This document shows positions 60,741 to 64,000 of a stretch of 64,000 nt of DNA, piece by piece (the stretch's first letter is position 1; each line of letters opens with the position of its first letter). The DNA lies in contig OY282559.1 of NCBI GenBank assembly GCA_958295665.1, positions 126,889,605 to 126,953,604 on the forward strand, read 5' to 3'. Source of the DNA: Tipula vernalis (lineage: Eukaryota > Arthropoda > Insecta > Diptera > Tipulidae). The notes under the pieces are model-generated. The model made no database searches. It saw only the letters and a list, made by a program, of their open reading frames with translations, and was not told where the DNA came from. The position numbers and the translations under genes are program-made.

Positions 60741-62255
60741 TGATCACTTGGTGAACCGGGACGCTGGTTACACTGAGAAAAAATTCGAGAAGATTATTCA
60801 ACAAGGCTAAACGCACAGGTGAATGGGGCGAGTATAAGATGTCGTTGACGGAATATAATCTGGAATTAAAAAGATCCAAAAGGACTACCTGGAGGAATTT
60901 CTGTGGGGGAATCAATGAATTGTGCTCTGCAGCTCGTTTCCAGAAAGTCCTTTCCAGGGATCATTCAAATGGTTTAGGACTTCTCCAGAAGCAAAATGGG
61001 AGGTTCACTGAAAACCGGAAGGAAACCTTAGAGGTACTGTTAGAGAACCACTTTCCGGATTTAGTTGTGATAGGAGCCTAAGACGACCCGCATCTGGAGT
61101 CTCCCTGAGAAAATTTTCACACCAGCAAGGTGCGATGGGCTATTGGATCTTTCAAACCTTTCAAATCCGCTGGAGGGGATGGTATCTTACCAGCTTTACT
61201 TCCAAAAGGTATTAAGGTAATACTCCCCAGCTTGATCCAAATGTTTCGGGCATGTTATGCTTTCAACTATATTCCTAAACTATGGAGAAGAGCGGGGGGA
61301 GATCGTCCAGCCCACCAGGCCAAGGCATATCGGCCAATTAGAAGACGCTGGAAAAAATCCTGGACTATCAAATAAGAAGTGAGATCCTTGAAAAAATCTG
61401 CTGAATCGGGACCAGTTTGCCTGTAAAACTGGTAAATCCACTGTGATGGCCCTTAGCGGTCTAGTCACGAGGATTGAAAAAGCGGTGAGCCATAAAGAAA
61501 TTGCCCTTTGTGCCTTTGTGAACATTGAGGGGGCGTTTGATAATACCTCCTATGGATCGGTAGAGAGGGCAGCAATGGAAAAAAGGGTTCCGCTTTCTAC
61601 AATTTGGTGGATCCGCTCCGTGCTGGAACATCGAGAGATTACAGCCAGACTAGGTGGCGAGTCAGTAACCATCAGAGCCGTAAAGGGCTGTCCTCAAGGA
61701 GGCGCACTCACTGTAGTCATGGGTTTGATGCCCAGGGCTATGCGGATGATATGGCTATCACAATCAGAGGCAACCTTTATAAGGTCATTTCCAATCGCAT
61801 GCAAAATGCATTAAATATAATATGGCAGTGGTGTTACCAGGAAGGACTCAGTGTCCATCCAACAAAACTGTTATTGTTCCTTTTACGAGGAGGAAAAAGC
61901 TCGCGCTAACCGGTACTGTTGTTCCTTTTTCCAGGATGCAACATTTATTGAAAGTTCAAGATAGAGCCACCAAGGCTTTCTGGGCCTGTCAAAGACTCTT
62001 TGGGCGTACTTGAGGACTACAACCAAAAATGATCTACTGGTCATTTCTTACAATCATTAGGTCATCTATGCATCGGTTCTATGATGGCCTAAAACTGAGG
62101 AGAAGGCAACGTAAACTTTATTGAATAAGGTTTAGCATATAGCCTGCATCGGTCTTACGGGCTCTATGAAAATATGTTCAACTGCTGCGATGGAGTCACT
62201 TCATAATATGCTGAACGAAGAGCAGTGGAATAAAAAATCGCGACACTCAAATAGT
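60740..62255 (+). pseudogene. Reverse transcriptase domain relic of the R1/LOA-type element
   Basis: RT can be followed through 60839-61081, 61130-61375 (SFKPFKSAGGDGILPALLPK), 61443-61720 (ALCAFVNIEGAFDNTSYGSV, where the catalytic Asp of 'DIEGAFD' is Asn in the first position; AVKGCPQGG). The region near 61741 reads GYADDMAI-like (ADD retained), then LNIIWQWCYQEGLSVHPTKL (about 61812). The C-terminal part is DRATKAFWACQRLFGRTWGL (about 61961) and QHIACIGLTGSMKICSTAAM (about 62130-62190). At least five frameshifts. Confidence 0.8.
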
Positions 62256-62258
62256 TGA

Positions 62259-63154
62259 CCAAAACATTTCGGTTTAAAAGTACTTAACCGTTACAATAAG
62301 AAGCAATTAATTAAATCAGACAAAGATCAACATATTCAAGGTTTGAATGCTGAACAGATTCCTTTATTAAGAAATGGATTTTCATATGTTTATGGTGAAG
62401 AAAAAATTTCGGTGGTCCACATTTGCGGATTTGATGCTCTTATAGTCATTTTAGTATGCTCGGGTGTTGACAACGAATTCATTAAAAATAAATTTTGTGA
62501 AATAGAATACGATTTTTTTATTTTCATATCAAAAATAATATCGACAAATAAAATATCTGCTCAAACTTACGACATGCGTCGTTAAAAGATATTAAATGTA
62601 TAAAAACATTCAACAACAACACTATTTTAGATGCTGAATGTCAAATAACATATTTGATCGATCAAAAGTGTGTCGAAGAAAATCTCGATCGAGCTAGAAA
62701 TTCGCAGAATAGGTATTTACCATTCGACATTTTTACTATAAATGAAAGTGCTCTTCGCAATATTGAAGGTTCATTGTCGTTTGATAAAATTATAAGCAAT
62801 TATGGCGTAGCCATAGCTGATGCCCAATTATGTAACAATGTAAATTATAATATCAAAATTAAAGAAATTCAACAAGAAATTAGATTGAATCAAGATTTTT
62901 TTTTTTTAAAAGCAATCATAAGCTATAATCAAAATTCAAAACATTATACGTCCTTAATAGAACGTCCCGACAATAAATGGGAATTATTCGATGGCCTAAC
63001 CAAATTTTCTATCCTAACATCTGACCAAATTTGCATTAATCCGGCAATTTTGTTTTATTGTAAAGTAGAATCAGGTCATTTATTTTTGGAACATTCTTCA
63101 GCTGTTAATATTAAATTAAATAAGTGGATAATGAAATGTATTATAAGAATGTGA
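62259..63154 (+). pseudogene. C19 (ubiquitin-specific peptidase)-like gene, frameshifted
   Basis: Two plus-strand frames, 62259-62585 and 62612-63154, seem to be halves of one protein of about 290 residues. The first has KISVVHICGFDALIVILVCS, where Cys (codon 62424-62426) stands in a 'TC.FD.L' setting like the USP nucleophile box. The second has KHYTSLIERPDNKWELFDGL (His codon 62942-62944, Asp 51 bases later) and INPAILFYCK, which matches the C-terminal His/Asp box and final strand of C19 peptidases. A stop at 62583 and a shift by two bases separate the halves. No ATG is seen upstream because the preceding sequence is the truncated LINE. Such proteins could be carried by transposons or be a host retrocopy; I cannot tell which. 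Confidence 0.55.
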
Positions 63155-64000
63155 AAACTGCGTTTTTGAACGGTGACCTGGACGAAGAGATTTTCGTGGA
63201 GGCAGCGAAAGGACTGGACATGGAGAAAGAGAACATGGTCTGACGGCTCAAGAAAAGTTTGCATGGGTTGAAGCAAGCATCCAGAGTGTGGAACAAGAAA
63301 TTCGAAGGCAGAACAATGTGTGTTCAGCGGCTATATCAACGGTGTGAGAGTCATGTTATTATTGTACGTGGATAACGGTTTGATTTGGTCGAAATGCAGA
63401 AACACGATTGAGACAGTCATGAATTATCTGTCAGATAATTTTGAGATGACAGAAGGCAGCGTTGGTCATTACGTCGGCATGGAGATACATCGGAACAGAA
63501 AGAAGAAGACGATTTTCATCAAGCAGAATGCATACATCAAGAAAATCGTCGAAAAGTTCATCATGCAGGATTCGAAAGACATTTCGAATCCAGCCGACAG
63601 CAATGGCATATTGACCAAATTGTGTGAAGAGGGCAGCGTCGACTTCCCATATCGTCAAGCGATTGGATCGCTTATGTTTGCCGATATCGTGACCAGACCA
63701 GACATTTCATATGCAGTGGGAAAAGTAAGTAAACATTTGGACAATCCAAAAGAACCCCGTGTTTCGGCCGTCAAGCGCATTCTTCGATATTCGAATAAAA
63801 CGGCCGGAAGACGAATCGAGTATTCTGGATCGTCGACAACATTGAGAAGATGTGCTTATGTACACGATGTTGACACGCGAAACTCAACAACCGGCTATGC
63901 ATTTGTTCTGGGCGAGGGCATTATCATAAGGAAGAGTCATCTGCAGAAGACAGTGGCCCTTTCTACTCAGCTCCTTTCCACAGAAAAATATTTTCATGAT
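63149..64000 (+). pseudogene. Ty1/copia RT-RNase H relic, runs off the window
   Basis: Starts VKTAFLNGDLDEEIFVEAAK (63151), the classic copia RT block. After a TGA at 63240 comes RLKKSLHGLKQASRVWNKKF. A shift follows at about 63310, and then one frame is open to the window edge. It includes YVDNGLI at 63368-63388 (family YVDDxL; the second catalytic Asp is Asn), EGSVGHYVGMEIHRNRKKKT, YRQAIGSLMFADIVTRPDIS, and the RNase H part DVDTRNSTTGYAFVLGEGII (about 63868-63927) followed by KTVALSTQ. Base composition is richer in G+C than its neighbours, suggesting a younger arrival than most relics here. Confidence 0.85.

Larger units (their letters stand above)
59868..62255 (+). mobile_element. R1/LOA-type non-LTR retrotransposon relic
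   Basis: Clearly less AT-rich than its surroundings. It holds the end of ORF1 (basic, about 59868-60030), endonuclease (60090-60640) and RT to its C-terminal region, stopping abruptly at about 62255. 3' UTR, RNase H and tail are absent. Clade judged from motif style (FKPFKSAGGDGILPALL; ATKAFWACQRLFG...IYW; CIGLTGSMK). Multiple frameshifts make it dead. Confidence 0.82.

Overview
The window looks like a piece of a very AT-rich insect genome, most likely a fly (Diptera). It has long T/A runs, (TA)n microsatellites, satellite arrays, spliced exons with GT-AG borders, and many insect-type transposons: I-like/Jockey-like non-LTR, Ty3/gypsy, BEL/Pao and copia LTR elements, mariner, MULE, hAT, a foldback-like element and a tRNA-derived SINE. 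There are no operons and no bacterial signals. The species itself cannot be read from the sequence.

Layout. 1-1.7 kb: a decayed gypsy RT/RNase H piece. 3.57-6.5 kb, minus strand: the only recognisable host gene, the 5' coding part of a two-pore-domain (K2P) potassium channel. Its two exons are separated by a 2-kb intron that carries about 200 copies of a 7-bp unit. 7.7-8.1 kb: an inverted-repeat MITE-like element. 9.1-16.4 kb: an I-like non-LTR element whose RNase H region is split by a Mag/K02A2.6-like gypsy element with both LTRs and a 5-bp target duplication. 20.5-22.9 kb: a complete MULE DNA transposon with inverted termini, an identical 9-bp target duplication and an intact 464-residue FLYWCH+DDE transposase. 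23.5-27.9 kb: a diverged satellite interrupted by a gypsy gag relic and a pogo-like terminus. 28.7-30.2 kb: a Jockey-like relic, minus strand. 32-35.6 kb: a ~130-bp satellite with a deleted mariner inside.

38.1-43.9 kb: a second gypsy relic, cut between protease and RT by a 2.4-kb foldback-like element with a direct 10-bp target repeat. 45.6-48.3 kb, minus strand: an errantivirus-like (env-bearing) relic with RNase H and most of integrase lost. 49.5-50.1 and 56.0-57.8 kb: two copies of a BEL/Pao relic. 50.3 kb: a long (TA)n. 52.3-54.2 kb: a third satellite. 54.66-55.85 kb: a hAT-type non-autonomous element with an 8-bp target duplication and a SINE nested inside it. 59.9-62.3 kb: an R1/LOA-type non-LTR relic. 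62.26-63.15 kb: a frameshifted gene related to C19 ubiquitin-specific peptidases. 63.15 kb to the end: a copia RT/RNase H relic.

The elements record a layered insertion history rather than a cooperating gene system. The K2P exons and the MULE transposase are the only coding sequences that look undamaged.
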